Source of the DNA: Takakia lepidozioides
Taxonomy: Eukaryota > Streptophyta > Takakiopsida > Takakiales > Takakiaceae
Length of the DNA: 64,000 nt
Direction: 5' to 3'
Assembly: GCA_030704615.1 (NCBI GenBank)
Contig: CM060733.1
Coordinates: 43,462,001-43,526,000 of the forward strand
The translations under genes were made by a program, and so were the position numbers. Below are positions 48,110 through 60,213 of this stretch, piece after piece; within the stretch, counting starts at the first letter, position 1, and every line of letters starts with the position of its first letter. A model generated the notes under the pieces. The model searched no databases and was not told the DNA's origin. It was given only the letters and a program-made list of their open reading frames with translations.

Positions 48110-48990
48110 GCGCAACAATTGAGCATCGCACCACAACTTGCTTCGATGACTGTGCCCTCACAGCCAAAGGAGGAGTAAGGATATCTTCCTCATTCACAAT
48201 TTTATTGATATTAAATTCAACCAACATGAAGGACCAAAAGGTTCGGTTTTGAGATGTTGGACGGTTACTGGAAGCAAAAGAAAAAGACCTCACTTTTCTT
48301 GAAGGGGATTTCAGGAGAGTTTTTTTGGCTTGTTTGAGATTGGCAGCTCAGGTAGTTGCTGAGAACACTGGGAGTCACACCAGCGATAGAGACCTGCGTA
48401 GGTGGACCGACACTGGCAGTATCGCTTATTGTGAGGGAGTCAAGCAGCATCACTCAATAACAACATACCCAAATACCCTTACAATCACAATATGAAACTT
48501 TCAAGCAGCCACCATGGGATTGGATCTTGGTGGGTCAAGGATAGCTTTTGACAATATTCATGCAAGTTCGTCAAGGGCTCCATCCAAAGCCACACCACAA
48601 GAAACAAACAAACATCTCCAAATTTAAGATGCTGAACAAACTCGTGCACAGGGCTGCCCCTCTAATCAAGCTCATCAAAATTCGTATTCACTTCCATCTT
48701 CAAGCTTTGGAGAAGATCCACCACCCAAACCCAGAATTAGGACAGCACTCTGATTTCCATCTACTGTCACCAAAGTCAGTCCAATATCACCCCTTCAGTC
48801 AAGTGCAATTATGGGCTGACTTCCCACCTATGCCGGGTAGACCCCACTATCATTTCCCGTGGATATGCCACAGGAAATGCACTCAACAGTACATCATGGT
48901 CAATGTTCTCAGGAAATGGTGGATGATCTGAGTAGCTACACACAGCACTGAATGAAGCAAGACACTCGCATCTTTCCAAGAAAACATCCT

Positions 48991-51900
48991 TCACCAGTAA
49001 TCCCCACAAGAACAAATCCCATCTTCAAAGTGGTGAAAGCGGTTAGCGTCCCGTACAACAATTGCTCGGCCAACAATCTTTGAGATGAATTTGGTGGAGG
49101 TGTGGCAGTCACCACACACTCGAAGATTCTTGATGAGACGGAGAGGTGTCCTGGGGTCGTGCTGATCAGCCCAAAACCAATGGCCAGCTTCTCACTGTGG
49201 TGGCAAAGAGAAAATTCCTTTTCCTCCTCCCCCACATCATGCAATACAAAGCGCGTGTCAGGCACATACCCCGCCTTCTTCATCTGCCCAGACAATCTTC
49301 TCAGCTCAGCATGGATTTCCTTAATTCTGGGATGCAACTTGTCAGCTACAACGAAGGTGTGCACCCTGTTGCCAACCTCAATGCAGCAGCGACCTGGCTC
49401 CTTTCTAACCCCTTTGACCTTCATCATTCTTCTCACCTTTGCAGTATCATCCCACCTGCCAGCTGCAGCATAGATGTTTGAGAGCAACACATAAGTCGCG
49501 GCATCCTGTTCGTCCCACATGAGGATAGATGTTGCTGCACGTTCAGCCATCTCCACATTGCCATGGATTCTGCAGGCACCAAGCAAGGCCTTCCACACCA
49601 CAGCATCTGGATTGATGGGCATTTTATTAATCAGGTCCACTGCCTCATCCAGTTGTCCCGCACGTCCAAGAAGGTCCACCATGCAGCCAAAGTGCTTTAC
49701 TGTCGGAGTGACACCATGATCTTGACTCAGGGAATCGAAGTAGCGTCTTCCTTCATTCAGTAGGCCAGCGTGGCTGCAGGCAGAGAGAACACATATAAAG
49801 GTGATACTGTCCGGCTTCAAGCCGTTCTTCTGCATTCCTTCAAATAGTTGCACGACCTCCCTATGACAACCATGCTGTGCATATCCTGCGATCATCGCGT
49901 TCCACGACACCGCATCTCGTTCAGCCATATTGTCAAACACTCCCTTTGCATCCTCAATGCTCCCACATTTGGCATACATGTCCACCAGGGCAGTGTTCAG
50001 GATCACATCTGGTACGATTCCAGCTCTGACGATGTCGCCATGCACCACTTTGCCCTTTTCTAGGGCTGCCAGGCTTGCACACGCACTGCAAACGCACACA
50101 AACGTGATGTGGTTGGGCTTCACCCTTTCCCCCATCATTTGCTCATACGTCTCCAAAGCCTCCATCCCGCGCCCCTGCTGTGCATACCCTGCGAGCATCG
50201 CGTTCCACGACACCACATCTCGTTCAGCCATATTGTCGAACACTCCCTGTGCATCCTCGATGCTCCCACATTTGGCATACATGTCCACCAGGCAGTGTTC
50301 AGGATCACATCTGGTACGATTCCAGCTCTGACGATGTCGCCATGCACCTCTTTGCCCTTTTCCAGGGCTGCCAGGCTTGCACACGCACTGCAAATGCACA
50401 CAAACGTGATGTGGTTGGGCTTCACCCCTTTCCCCATCATTTGCTCATACGTCTCCAAAGCCTCCATCCCGCGCCCCTGCTGTGCATACCCTGCGAGCAT
50501 CGTGTTCCACGACACCACATCTCGTTCAGCCATATTGTCGAACACTCCCTTTGCGTCCTCGATGCTCCTACATTTGGCATACATGTCCACCAAGGCAGTG
50601 CTCAGGATGACATCTGGTACGATTCCCGCTCTGACGATGTCGCCATGCACCTCTTTGCCCTTTTCCAGGGCTGCCAGGCTTGCACACGCACTGCAAATGC
50701 ACACAAACGTGATGTGGTCGGGCTTCACCCCTTCGCACATCATTTGCTCATACGTCTCCAAAGCCTCCATCCCGCGCCCCTGCTGTGCATATCCTGCGAG
50801 CATCGCGTTCCACGACACCATATTTCGTTCAGCCATATTGTCGAACACTCCCTTTGCATCCTCGATGCTCCCACATTTGGCATACATGTCCACCAGGGCA
50901 GTGTTCAGGATCACATCTGGTACGATTCCAGCTCTGACGATGCAGCCATGCACCTCTTTGCCCTTTTCCAGGGCTGCCAGGCTTGCACACGCATTGCAAA
51001 CGCACACAAACGTGATGTGGTTGGGCTTCACCCCTTCGCACATCATTTGCTCATACGTCTCCAAAGCCTCCATCCCACGCCCCTGCTGTGCATACCCTGC
51101 GATCATCGCGTTCCACGACACCACATTTCGTTCAGCCATATTGTCGAACACTCCCTTTGCATCCTCGATGCTCCCACATTTGGCATACATGTCCACCAGG
51201 GCAGTGTTCAGGATCACATCTGGTATGATTCCAGCTCTGACGATGTCGCCATGCACCTCTTTGCCCTTTTCCAGGGCTGCCAGGCTTGCACACGCACTGC
51301 AAATGCACACAAACGTGATGTGGTCGGGCTTGACCCCTTCCCCCATCATTTGCTCATACGTCTCCAAAGCCTCCATCCCGCGCCCCTGCTGTGCATACCC
51401 TGCAAGCATCGCGTTCCACGACACCACATCTCGTTCAGCCATATTGTCAAACGTTCCCTTTGCATCCTCGATGCTCCCACATTTGGCATACATGTCCACG
51501 AGGGTATTGTTCAGGATCACATCTGGTACAATTCCAGCTCTGATGATGTCGCCATGCACCCCTTTGCCCTTTTCCAGGGCTGCCAGGCTTGCACACGCAC
51601 TGCAAACGCACACAAACGTGATGTGGTTGGGCTTCACCCCTTCCGCCATCATTTGCTCATAGGTCTCCAAAGCATTCCTACCACACCCATGCTTGGTAAA
51701 TCCTGCCAACATTATATTCCACGTGATCAAAGATCGTTGAGGCATTCTGTTGAACACTTGGTGAGCATCCATGATGCTCCCGCACTTAACATACATGTTG
51801 ACAAGGGTGCTCAGGAGAAAAACATTTGGCGTGAATCCACTTTGGATAATGTGAGTGTGCACCTGCTTTCCAGCTTCCAGGCCTTTCACCTTGATGCACT

Positions 51901-53410
51901 TATGCAAGAGACAGACATACGTTTCTGAATCTGCTGAAATGCCTCCTTGGTTTAAAGTCTGTAGATCCTCTTTCAGTCTGCCTGCCTCGCAAAGCATCTT
52001 CACATGCCCAGAAGTGCCAGAAGAGGCATTGTGGACTCCCTCTCTTGATCCTCTTCCAGAAGCTGTGGTCATGGTTGAGGAGCCTGATTTTATCAACTGT
52101 GCCGCTGCTGCTGCGGCTTCCAGTTGACCATCTACCCATGCAGGTTTCTTGTAGTTATTGATCCACAGGGAATCATACGTAATCTTGTGCTTGAAATCTG
52201 GCCCTCTTGGATGAATCTGGACCCACACTCCATCCCTGCTCCTTCAGCTATCCATGCCTCTGCACAATTCATGCAAACATCCTTGCCTTGCTGCTAGCAG
52301 CTGACAATGACAGCCTAGATTTGTTCTAGGAAACACCCAACTCAGGTTATCACACTAGTTCCTATGCTCATTGCGTCTGCTACTCTCTGTAATCCAACAG
52401 GCATCCACCTTTTTGCCTCCATTGTCCCACCATTGACTGGGGTCAGAAAAGTATTCTTTCCACAGCTTCTCCTCATCTTTGTTACCTGTTTCTGGATACA
52501 TCCCTGTTGTCACATTGGCAGTATCATGTCAAAGTCACTCCAAACTATCAAAGGTTCACTCAACCAGCTAACTTGCAGAATGCAACATGAAAATTTAGGG
52601 CCCATTCTGATAAGAGGGAAGAACAGGGTGAAATGTGTTGAAGAAGGTGCCTTCATTGGCAGTGCCTGATTTTATCAATTGAGCCGCTGCTGCTGCGGCT
52701 TCCAGTTGACCAGGTTTCTTGTAGATATTGATCCACAGGGAATCATAGGTAATATTGTGCTTGAACTCTGGCCCTCTTGGATGAATCTGGACCCACACTC
52801 CATCCCTGCTCCTTCAGCTATCCATGCCTCTGCACAAATCATGGATACATCCTTGCCTTGCTGACAGCAACTGACAATGACAGCCTAGAATTCTTCCAGC
52901 AAACACCCCAACCATACTTATCACACTAGTTCCTATGCTGACTTGCATCTGCTTCCAACAGGCATTCACCTTTTTGTCTCCATTGTCCCACCCTTGACTG
53001 GCGTCGGAGAAGTGTTCATTCCAAAGCTTCTCCTCGTCTCTGTTATCTGTTTTTGGATACTTTCCTGCTGCCACATCGGCACTAACTTGTCAAATTCATT
53101 CCAAACCACCACAGATCCACTGCAACATATGGCAAATGAAAGGCTACAACTTGGATGCAGACACCATATTCAATATGCAAATTCAGGGCCGAGTCTGATG
53201 AGAGCGCAAAACAGGCTGAAATAGGTCGAAGAAGAAGGTGCCCTCACCACATTGTCCTTGACCTTGTATCATGACCAATGGAGGATTTGACCGACCATCA
53301 ACCCAAAAGGACCTCTTGTGTGTGCTGCTTGTGTCTGTAGTCACGTAATCTCGGATTGGTCTGTGAGAGCCACTACGGTGCAGATGAGCAGGCAGAGATT
53401 GAAACACGGC
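48991..53410 (-). pseudogene. Second PDF-motif / PPR-DYW fusion, frameshifted copy
   Basis: The main exon runs 52216-48991 and has the layout of the gene at 15,980-20,036: IHPRGPDFKHKITYDSLW and KKPAWVDGQLEAA, then seven PPR triplets (one more than the other copy), E region and DYW domain. The exon 52503-52409 supplies EEKLWKEYFSDPSQWWDN, joined in phase 0. Further PDF half-exons lie at about 53,074-52,955, 52,790-52,630 and 53,407-53,242. Two 1-base losses break it: GGG to GG at about 50,290 inside triplet 5, and GGGGG to GGGG at about 49,153, which throws CGDCH, HHF and CSCGDYW out of frame although their codons are still there (stop at 48,991-48,993). No in-frame ATG is visible in the first exon. 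Both losses are in G runs, so an assembly error must be excluded before calling it dead. Confidence 0.8.
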
Positions 53411-53722
53411 CTGCTAAGACCAAGCTGACTCTCCCAAGAACCTTGTAAACATCCGGAAGAATACCAAATCGTGGTACTAACAGGAGCCAAGAGCCCACAT
53501 TTGCAGGATGGACAAACTTCTTCACATCGTACATTGAGAAAAAGCCACACCTTGCGATTGCGGTTCTCCCACCCTCGTGAAGGATCTTTACAAAACTCAT
53601 GCCAGCTCCAAGGTAGAGGTTTGTGATCGAAAATCCGACAGCATCAACATGTTGACATGGTCCTTTACTGAGGGGTGCTAGTGAAAGTTGTTTTGGGCTC
53701 CATTGGGCTCTACACATGTGGC

Positions 53723-53755
53723 TTTTTCTTTTTCTTTTTCTTTTTCTTTTTCCTC
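53723..53755. repeat. TTTTTC simple repeat
   Basis: Five or so units of CTTTTT at the edge of duplication block B. Confidence 0.85.
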
Positions 53756-54155
53756 CCCAGGTATCACTCATGTATGTACGATGGGTCTTGAATGGATGTG
53801 AACGGTGGGTGTAGATGCGCGATGGGCGGATGCTTTAGAATAGTCAGTGGATGTGCAGGTGTTGAGTTCGAAAAGCCACTGGAACTCTCGTGTTAGTAAA
53901 ATACTTTTCAGCGATCGGGAAGTGGTGTATATAGATTGGTCGGTAGCTTATCGACATCTCTCGAGATTGTTAGATCTTTCATTGAGGTGAGGTTCATATT
54001 GATATTGAGGTCATACTTTGGTCAGCCAGCACTCAGCACTCAGTGCATGGGAAGGGCTCTCTATCAAAGAAAAATGTCTTTTCATTTAGGCTGCTTGTGG
54101 CCTTGTTTAGTGCCCCGGTGCGGGTCTGAACAGGCATGCACGAATCAATGGACAA

Positions 54156-54885
54156 GTGTGGTTGGCTCCTGCAGCATTCCGCATTCAAAGGATTCGTGAA
54201 GCTATACCACACATACTCTCTTTTGCAACTCCTTCCTGCTCATTTGCCTCACAAGAGCTAAAGTTGAATGCCAGTAGCAAAGTGCTTGCCAACGGGTTCC
54301 TGTCTGCTCCCTTCCAGTTGCAACGCTCTGTGCGTCAGGGGTGCCCACTGGCACCGTTCCTATTTTTAATTGTGGCAGACTCTCTCGGGCACTTGTTAGA
54401 TGCGGATGAGCACATCTTGGGGCTCCCAATCCCTCACTAGCACCCCACTGAGCTCCACATCAAATCCTCCATGTTCGTGGATGACACGGTACTTTCCCTC
54501 AAAGCAGACCCAGACAACCTGACTCGGGCCACAAACACTTTGGAAAATTTCTGCCAGGCGTCCGGCTTCAGCGTCAATTGGGGTAAAACAGTGGCTCTAT
54601 TGGTGGGGGAGAAATCGGCATCTGCCATTGGTGAGGACCCATCATGGGGTCAGCACTTAGGCCTCCACTGGCTCAAAGAGGGTGAATGCACCAAGCTCCT
54701 TGCAGAGTTCCCCTTGGGGATGAATCTCTCTGAAGACCAGAGAATGGGGCCCATCATTGAGAAATTGAAGCGTAAGCTTGTCTTTTGGGGCTCTAAGCAC
54801 TTAACCCTCACTGGCAGGGCTTTGGTTGCCAATCAAATTCTCCTGGCCAGCATATGGTATTTTGTTTCAGTTTGGAGTCCAAACC
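54156..54885 (+). mobile_element. LINE reverse-transcriptase fragment (motifs B to E)
   Basis: Two adjacent frames give SVRQGCPLAPFLFLIVADSL (RT motif B), a stop, then SSMFVDDTVLSLKAD (the F-V-D-D catalytic motif C), ASGFSVNWGKT, and LTLTGRALVANQILLASIWY, as in the thumb region of plant L1-type ORF2. Coding breaks near 54,438. At about 54,885 the sequence switches abruptly to minus-strand RT. Confidence 0.88.
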
Positions 54886-54889
54886 CATC

Positions 54890-55250
54890 GAGGAGGATAG
54901 CTACCCATTCACAAAAGTCAGAGGATAGGCCCACCTTGCGCATTAACGACATCAGGAGCGGCCACTCCACCTTGTCAAAGGCCTTCTCGAAGTCGAGAAG
55001 AATCATGGCAATCGCTAGATTACTGTCATTTGCAAAGGACTGGGCTTCTTGAGCGAGGAGAATGTTGTCGAGGATGAATCTCCCTTTATGTAACTAGTCT
55101 GGCTTTTTCTGATGAGGGAGGGAAGCAGTGGTTGGAGGCGCATGGCTAGGGATTTTGCTGTGATCTTGTATGAGACGTTCAAGAGGGTGATGGGCCTGTA
55201 GTTGGCTATGAGATTCCCAAGAGGGGGCGCGGCTTATTCAAATTGAATGC
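54890..55250 (-). mobile_element. LINE reverse-transcriptase fragment (motifs 1 to A), inverted
   Basis: On the minus strand: NYRPITLLNVSYKITAKSLA, then LIRKSQTSYIKG, and, after a frameshift, AMILLDFEKAFDKVEWPLLM, which holds the RT motif A aspartate (LLDFEKAFD). It abuts the plus-strand RT fragment on its left, so one locus has RT halves in opposite orientation. Confidence 0.88.
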
Positions 55251-55264
55251 CTCCATCCTAAAAA

Positions 55265-55630
55265 ATGCCCAGGTTCAGCAGGCCCTCAAAAAAACTTGGC
55301 TGGAGTGGGGATCTCTCATCCAATGCCCGGTTGAAAGGTTTCCGGCAAGCGACATCCACAGAATGCAAATCAATCAGTAGGAAGCTGGCTTGCAACCGCA
55401 ACAAAAAGATTCTTGCGCTTACAAAATGCCTAGCTACCACTTGCCAAAAAATCCTTGAAACTGATCACTCTGACCCTCTAGTTTTCCAGACATACCTTGA
55501 AGCCAGGGCAAACCTGGATATTCACGAGAATCAGGGAGAAACCAAATTAAAAATCCAAGCGGGTCTACAAAAGGAGAGAAGATGTCAAATACTTTATTGA
55601 CAAAATCCAGATCCGGAGAGCAAGGCAATC
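55265..55630 (+). mobile_element. LINE EN-RT linker fragment
   Basis: A plus-strand frame of 111 codons with a charged helical composition (ETDHSDPLVFQTYLEARANL), resembling the stretch between endonuclease and RT. The assignment rests on composition and neighbours. Confidence 0.55.
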
Positions 55631-56040
55631 AATCCCAGAGCTCAATGATTGCCTTGGGAACCCGCAATTGAGCCCCAAAAAAATTGTTGACATTGCTCAT
55701 CACATTCTCTTCTTTCCAGAAAGTATATATATGATGGTATAAAAATGTAAGGGTTGCAAGTGTCCATAGCGCGAAGTTGGTATACTGGCAAAATTTCACT
55801 AAGTGGACAATATTTTTCACTCTAGCATGCATTGACCCTGAAACCCCCGCAGACAGTCACAGAAGTATATATAGGGAGTAGTAACCCCGAGAACGGTGCA
55901 AACCCGTTGGTGACCAAAAACTAATGAGTAAGCGTGCGAGCCGGAAAGCGACCAAGGTGTGGGGAGCTGTTCCGGACTGCCATCAATCAAAGGGAATTTC
56001 CACTAGGCCCAAACTGAGCGAGGGTCTTGTGGAGGAGTAA

Positions 56041-56640
56041 ATGGGACCGTTATGTCCCGGTGAGCAGCTGAAGCTCCGAGTTGGCCGAGCGGCCCCCACC
56101 AAGCTGGGTCCCCTAGAGGCTGCTTCCTTGGATGGTGCATTCATAGAAGCAGAATTGTTAAGAGCTCTAGAATCCATGGACAATCACAAGACCCCTGGGG
56201 AAGATGGCTTGCCCGCTGAATTCTACAAAATCATCACATCCATCCCCAAATACCAAAGAATATATCAGATCAATGGTTACCTGCAACTAGATTCCAATCC
56301 CAGAAACCACCATCTTCATTGAATTGCCAGACTGCTCCGCAAAGCCGCCAGTGGGAAAGACTTGGATCAAATCCCTCATCCCGAAAGACAAGAGAGCAAA
56401 TTCTTTTTCAACCACAGCAGGCCGTCAAATATGGGCGCTCAGCCCAGCCTGTCTCAAACCTGGCAAAATGCTGATTACATTGCATTCCTAGAGTATAAGA
56501 GGTGTCGGCTCAAGTCAAACCTCTGAAAAGAAAGCCAAGATCAACTCCTGGCTTGCTCCCTTCCTTCTTTAGGATGCAATCATCTTGCTCCAAGAGCACA
56601 AACTCGACGCCTCAAAGATAAAGGGATTTGCTATTCTATC
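56041..56640 (+). mobile_element. LINE fragment, RT N-terminal motifs 0 and 1
   Basis: ALESMDNHKTPGEDGLPAEF is the conserved motif before LINE RT (usual form M..NKSPGPDGL..EF). After frameshifts, TWIKSLIPKDKRAN follows, matching the ITLIPK motif 1. Dead copy. Confidence 0.85.
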
Positions 56641-57133
56641 AGCCTGACATCGGTGTGACGTGGATGCGAAAACGGCGGCCACATGATAATATAATATTTT
56701 TTCTCGGGCTGCTCGTAATTGTATGCTTGGATTTGTGAGAAACAATAATGAAAAATGACATGGGATTGTACCGACATGCCACCTTTGGAGGCTGCTGAAG
56801 GTGGAGGCTGAGCGGGAGAACGTAAAGGTAAAAACAAAAAAAATGGATGTCGAAAATAATTTTAAAAAAAAAACCAACATGAGATATGGACTTATAACGT
56901 GGAAGAATTATGCATGTTTTTGAGCCATATTAATCGTTAGCTTGGATTATTGTATGCTACGGAAATGTCCAAGGATACTGGTGAAAATATATATATATTT
57001 GACCTAAGTTGAACGAAGGTGGCTCTTTTGTCCTTGTAGAAGGTACTTTTCGCTTTTTCGAATGTGATCTTATATTCCAATTCAAACTCTAAAATTTACT
57101 TTTTTTTCGGGCAAGTTTGTTGGGCAGATTGAA

Positions 57134-57900
57134 ATGTTCTTGTTCACCTTCATTACTGATGGAATTGCGTTGGTAACTGACAGAATAGGAGCTCTCAAAG
57201 ATAAACAGTTTAAGGGATCAACTCTGGCCGGCACAGTTCTCATACTGGAACCAAACTATAGAAACCTCAAGAGGAGGAACTGTCATCTTCATCAGTCCAT
57301 CTCTCTCAAGCATGGTAGTATCCTCCTCCATATGGATGCAAGGGAGGGTACAATTCATAACCCTTCACCCCCCCCCCCCGAACAGTGCTGCAGCATTGCA
57401 GCAATCGGTATTCTCAACCTCTATGCTCCCAACTCTCCTCAGGAGCGCTCAGCTTTATGGAGCCTCTTGCACTCAAAGATGGAGGCACAGACTGGCATTT
57501 CACAATGGATTGTTGCAGGGGATTACAACATGGTAAACCACCTCGGACAGATTAGGGGCAGGCCCTCTCAATCTAGGCATCCAAGAAGAAATGGCCTGGC
57601 AAAAACTGAGGCATGACTTCTCCCTGGCGGAGCCTCGGTGATTGACAACCTCCACACCTCTCCATTTTACCTAGACAAACAACCGCAGAGGAGATGAGCT
57701 AAGCATGGCTCGGTTGGATAGATTTTATTTATCCTCAAGCCTGACAACCTAGGCCCCCAAGATCCAATCTTCCAGGATTTCGACCATGCCTGTGTTCAGA
57801 TGTCCCTTAATCTGCCCCTTTAATCTTGAAAAAACCCCTTGAAAGACATTAAAAAACCTAATAAAAAACCTAGAAAAACCCCCAGAAAATGATAAACAAA
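57134..57900 (+). mobile_element. LINE endonuclease fragment
   Basis: The frame 57,134-57,616 contains ILNLYAPNSPQERSALW and WIVAGDYNMVNHLGQIRG, the AP-endonuclease motifs. After a frameshift, FTWTNNRRGDELSMARLDRF follows at about 57,670-57,730. Same family as the minus-strand copy at 474-1,650. A C10 run at 57,369 interrupts it. Confidence 0.88.
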
Positions 57901-57929
57901 ATCCCCTGAAAAGGGGCGTGATCACCCCT

Positions 57930-59902
57930 TGCGCCATCTCCTTGGGCATGTTCTTTGAAGATTTAATGGCATTTGCCATGCTGCAAAGGTCTTCGGAGAT
58001 GTCTTGCCACTCCTCCTCAAGACCTCTTCACACGTCCACTGGGAGAAATTTGCGGTCTCTTTGCTTTAGTTTCATGCCTTTCATACACAGCATCCAACAT
58101 CTTTGTGGATCTCTCACCATGTTAGCAAAGCAGAGGATCGGTATTTCCGAGGAGTCCGAGGAGATGTCACATGGCTCCCTCATAGATCTGCTTTCCAGCC
58201 TGTCAGCAGCCTCTTTTTCCAGCAATGCCTGAAGGATTTGAAATCCATTGAACAAGGTATCCTTGGCCCTGATTTGCGCTTGCTTGGTGCACCATGGAGC
58301 TGAGTCCGCAGCCTCCCTTACCCAAAGCTCATTGGAGCAGGCGGGTCCATTGCATATTTTTTCAGCGTTTATCAGGGCCAGTATTTGTGTGGAAGTAGTC
58401 TGCAATTTTCTTTCTTAGCGTTGGCACAGGGCTACTGTCCATATGGCTCTTGGAGACGAATTCCCGGACATCCTTGGTAGTGATAGGGTAGTGATCCACA
58501 AGGATTCCATGCCTTCCCTTTCTGGCGATGTGATCAGAAATTGGTGATGCTCCTCCCACCAGTGGGGTGACACATGCGGCTTGCGGTCCCTCAGTTGTGG
58601 CTAGCTGGGAGCAGCCTTTTAAGTGCAGGCCAGGGAAAGTTTGAAGTCTGAGGCAAATATTGGCCAAGACTGGGTTGAGAGCAATCCCAATTTTGGCTTG
58701 TGGGTTTGAAAATCAATGGAGCGCATTGGATGCTCAAAATCAGAGCTGGAAGGTTGGATATCCACCTGAGTGATTCGAATTAATTCATGAGCAGAGTTTA
58801 ATTGATGCTGAGGTGAGCTCAGGGAATTCTTGGTGGCAGATGGGCGCACTCCCTCCTGGAGTGCGGTGCTGGTTGCGCAGCATTCCAGTGACATTTCCTT
58901 GGGCTGCAGCACCCCTCTGGAGTAGGTCTGCAGCTTCTGAAGCCAATGCTTTTCCATGCCGCTGCTCCATGAACTGTGGGATGTTTAGAGTGACTGGGGC
59001 TTTGTGTGACTCAGCTTCAATGACACATGGGGTCTTCAGATTGCCTTGGCTTTTTAGTTCCCTGGGATGCAGGGGCAGCGAAGGATGCCTCCCCCCAATC
59101 TTGAGCCCTTGCTTCCGGCGAAGAGAGTGCCTGGTTTGGGTGTTGTGGGAGGGTGTGCTTGTGTGGTTTGCTTGGCATAGGCCCCATGTGGTTGGAAGAT
59201 GTGCCTATGATTGGAGAGGGCACGTGCTTCACAGGAGATTGCCTCCTCTTCTTACCTAGAGGGCACTGTAGCTTCATGTGCCCTTGCTGTCCACAATTAA
59301 AGCAAGCAGAGCTGGAGTAGTCTTCCATGAGCTTGATAGTGAAGAAATTGCCTTTGTCATCGATTGGCAGCCGAACATAGGGAGGAATGGTGTCTTCATT
59401 AGGCATCATTATGACAATTTTGGGAGCCCCATTCTCTTTGGCTTTGGAGGCAATAGTGGCATCCTTCCATGCAGGATCCCTTCTAATTGAATCCATGGAC
59501 ATGTCTGGGTCAAATACTGCCAGACATCCAAGATAAGATCCAAGGGAGTTTCCAATGTCTGGCAGAAAGAAAGGTACTGATCAGGAATTTGCGAGACCAC
59601 AACAATTCGAGGAGCCCAGATCTTGCCGTTCCTGTTCCCCATCATGGGGGACTAAGGAAAAATGGTTACATTGCAGCCCTTGAGATGGGGATTGAATTTT
59701 AAGGCCTTTTGAGTTGCCTCTTTGCTTTCAAAGAGGATGGAAAAAAAGCCTCTGCCCTTGGCGTGGCAGAAGTGCTGCTGCAAGTCCCCTTGCCCACCCA
59801 GATGTGAAATGACCCATTCCCTGACATAAGAACCCTCCACCCTCCTTCTAGAGAAGTGTATTTCAGTGTTTCAATCAAGACTTTCAGCAAGTATTTCAAT
59901 AT
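57930..59902 (-). mobile_element. LINE ORF1 (DUF4283-like and CCHC knuckle)
   Basis: On the minus strand, 59,899-59,650 encodes an RRM/DUF4283-like segment (GRGFFSILFESKEATQKAL). Then 59,645-59,410 and 59,502-59,017 give PAWKDATIASKAKENGAPKI and a zinc knuckle CFNCGQQGHMKLQC with basic KKRRQSP after it. The proline/serine-rich C-terminal part continues to about 57,930 with frameshifts. ORF1 proteins bind the element RNA. No ORF2 in the same orientation follows. Confidence 0.8.
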
Positions 59903-60213
59903 TCAGCCAGATTTTTAGCAAGTATTTTGATATTTCAGCTAGTTCTTCAACAAGTATTTCAATATGTCGGTTAATATCTCAACAAGCATTTCAGTATTCT
60001 AATAATCAGTAAATCCGAAGGTCAGTTTTATGATATCATATATCAATGTTAAATTCATACATCTATAAATTTCTGCCACCAGTGCCTCTATGGGCCCTGG
60101 CTTTATAAATAATTAAGTAATTATTTTTCCTCTTATGCACAACATGTTTAACATATAGTTTGAATATGTGATTATCTTATTTCAATAATGTTTTAAGGAA
60201 ATTTTCTACTTAA

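Larger units (their letters stand above)
48110..53760. repeat. Segmental duplication block B (PPR locus)
   Basis: Same-orientation partner of 15,290-20,345 (see there). It carries the whole exon series of the PDF-PPR gene plus flanks on both sides. Confidence 0.85.

Noticed and set aside
50109-51928. Plus-strand open frames of 517 and 582 codons through the PPR copy B
   Set aside because: They are antisense to the 303-bp PPR modules; the repeat period is a multiple of three, so one stop-free module makes a long empty frame. Same for 16,911-18,505 opposite copy A.
54156-55250. Twin-priming product of a single LINE insertion
   Set aside because: Twin priming places the inverted 5' part before the direct 3' part; here the direct 3' part comes first.
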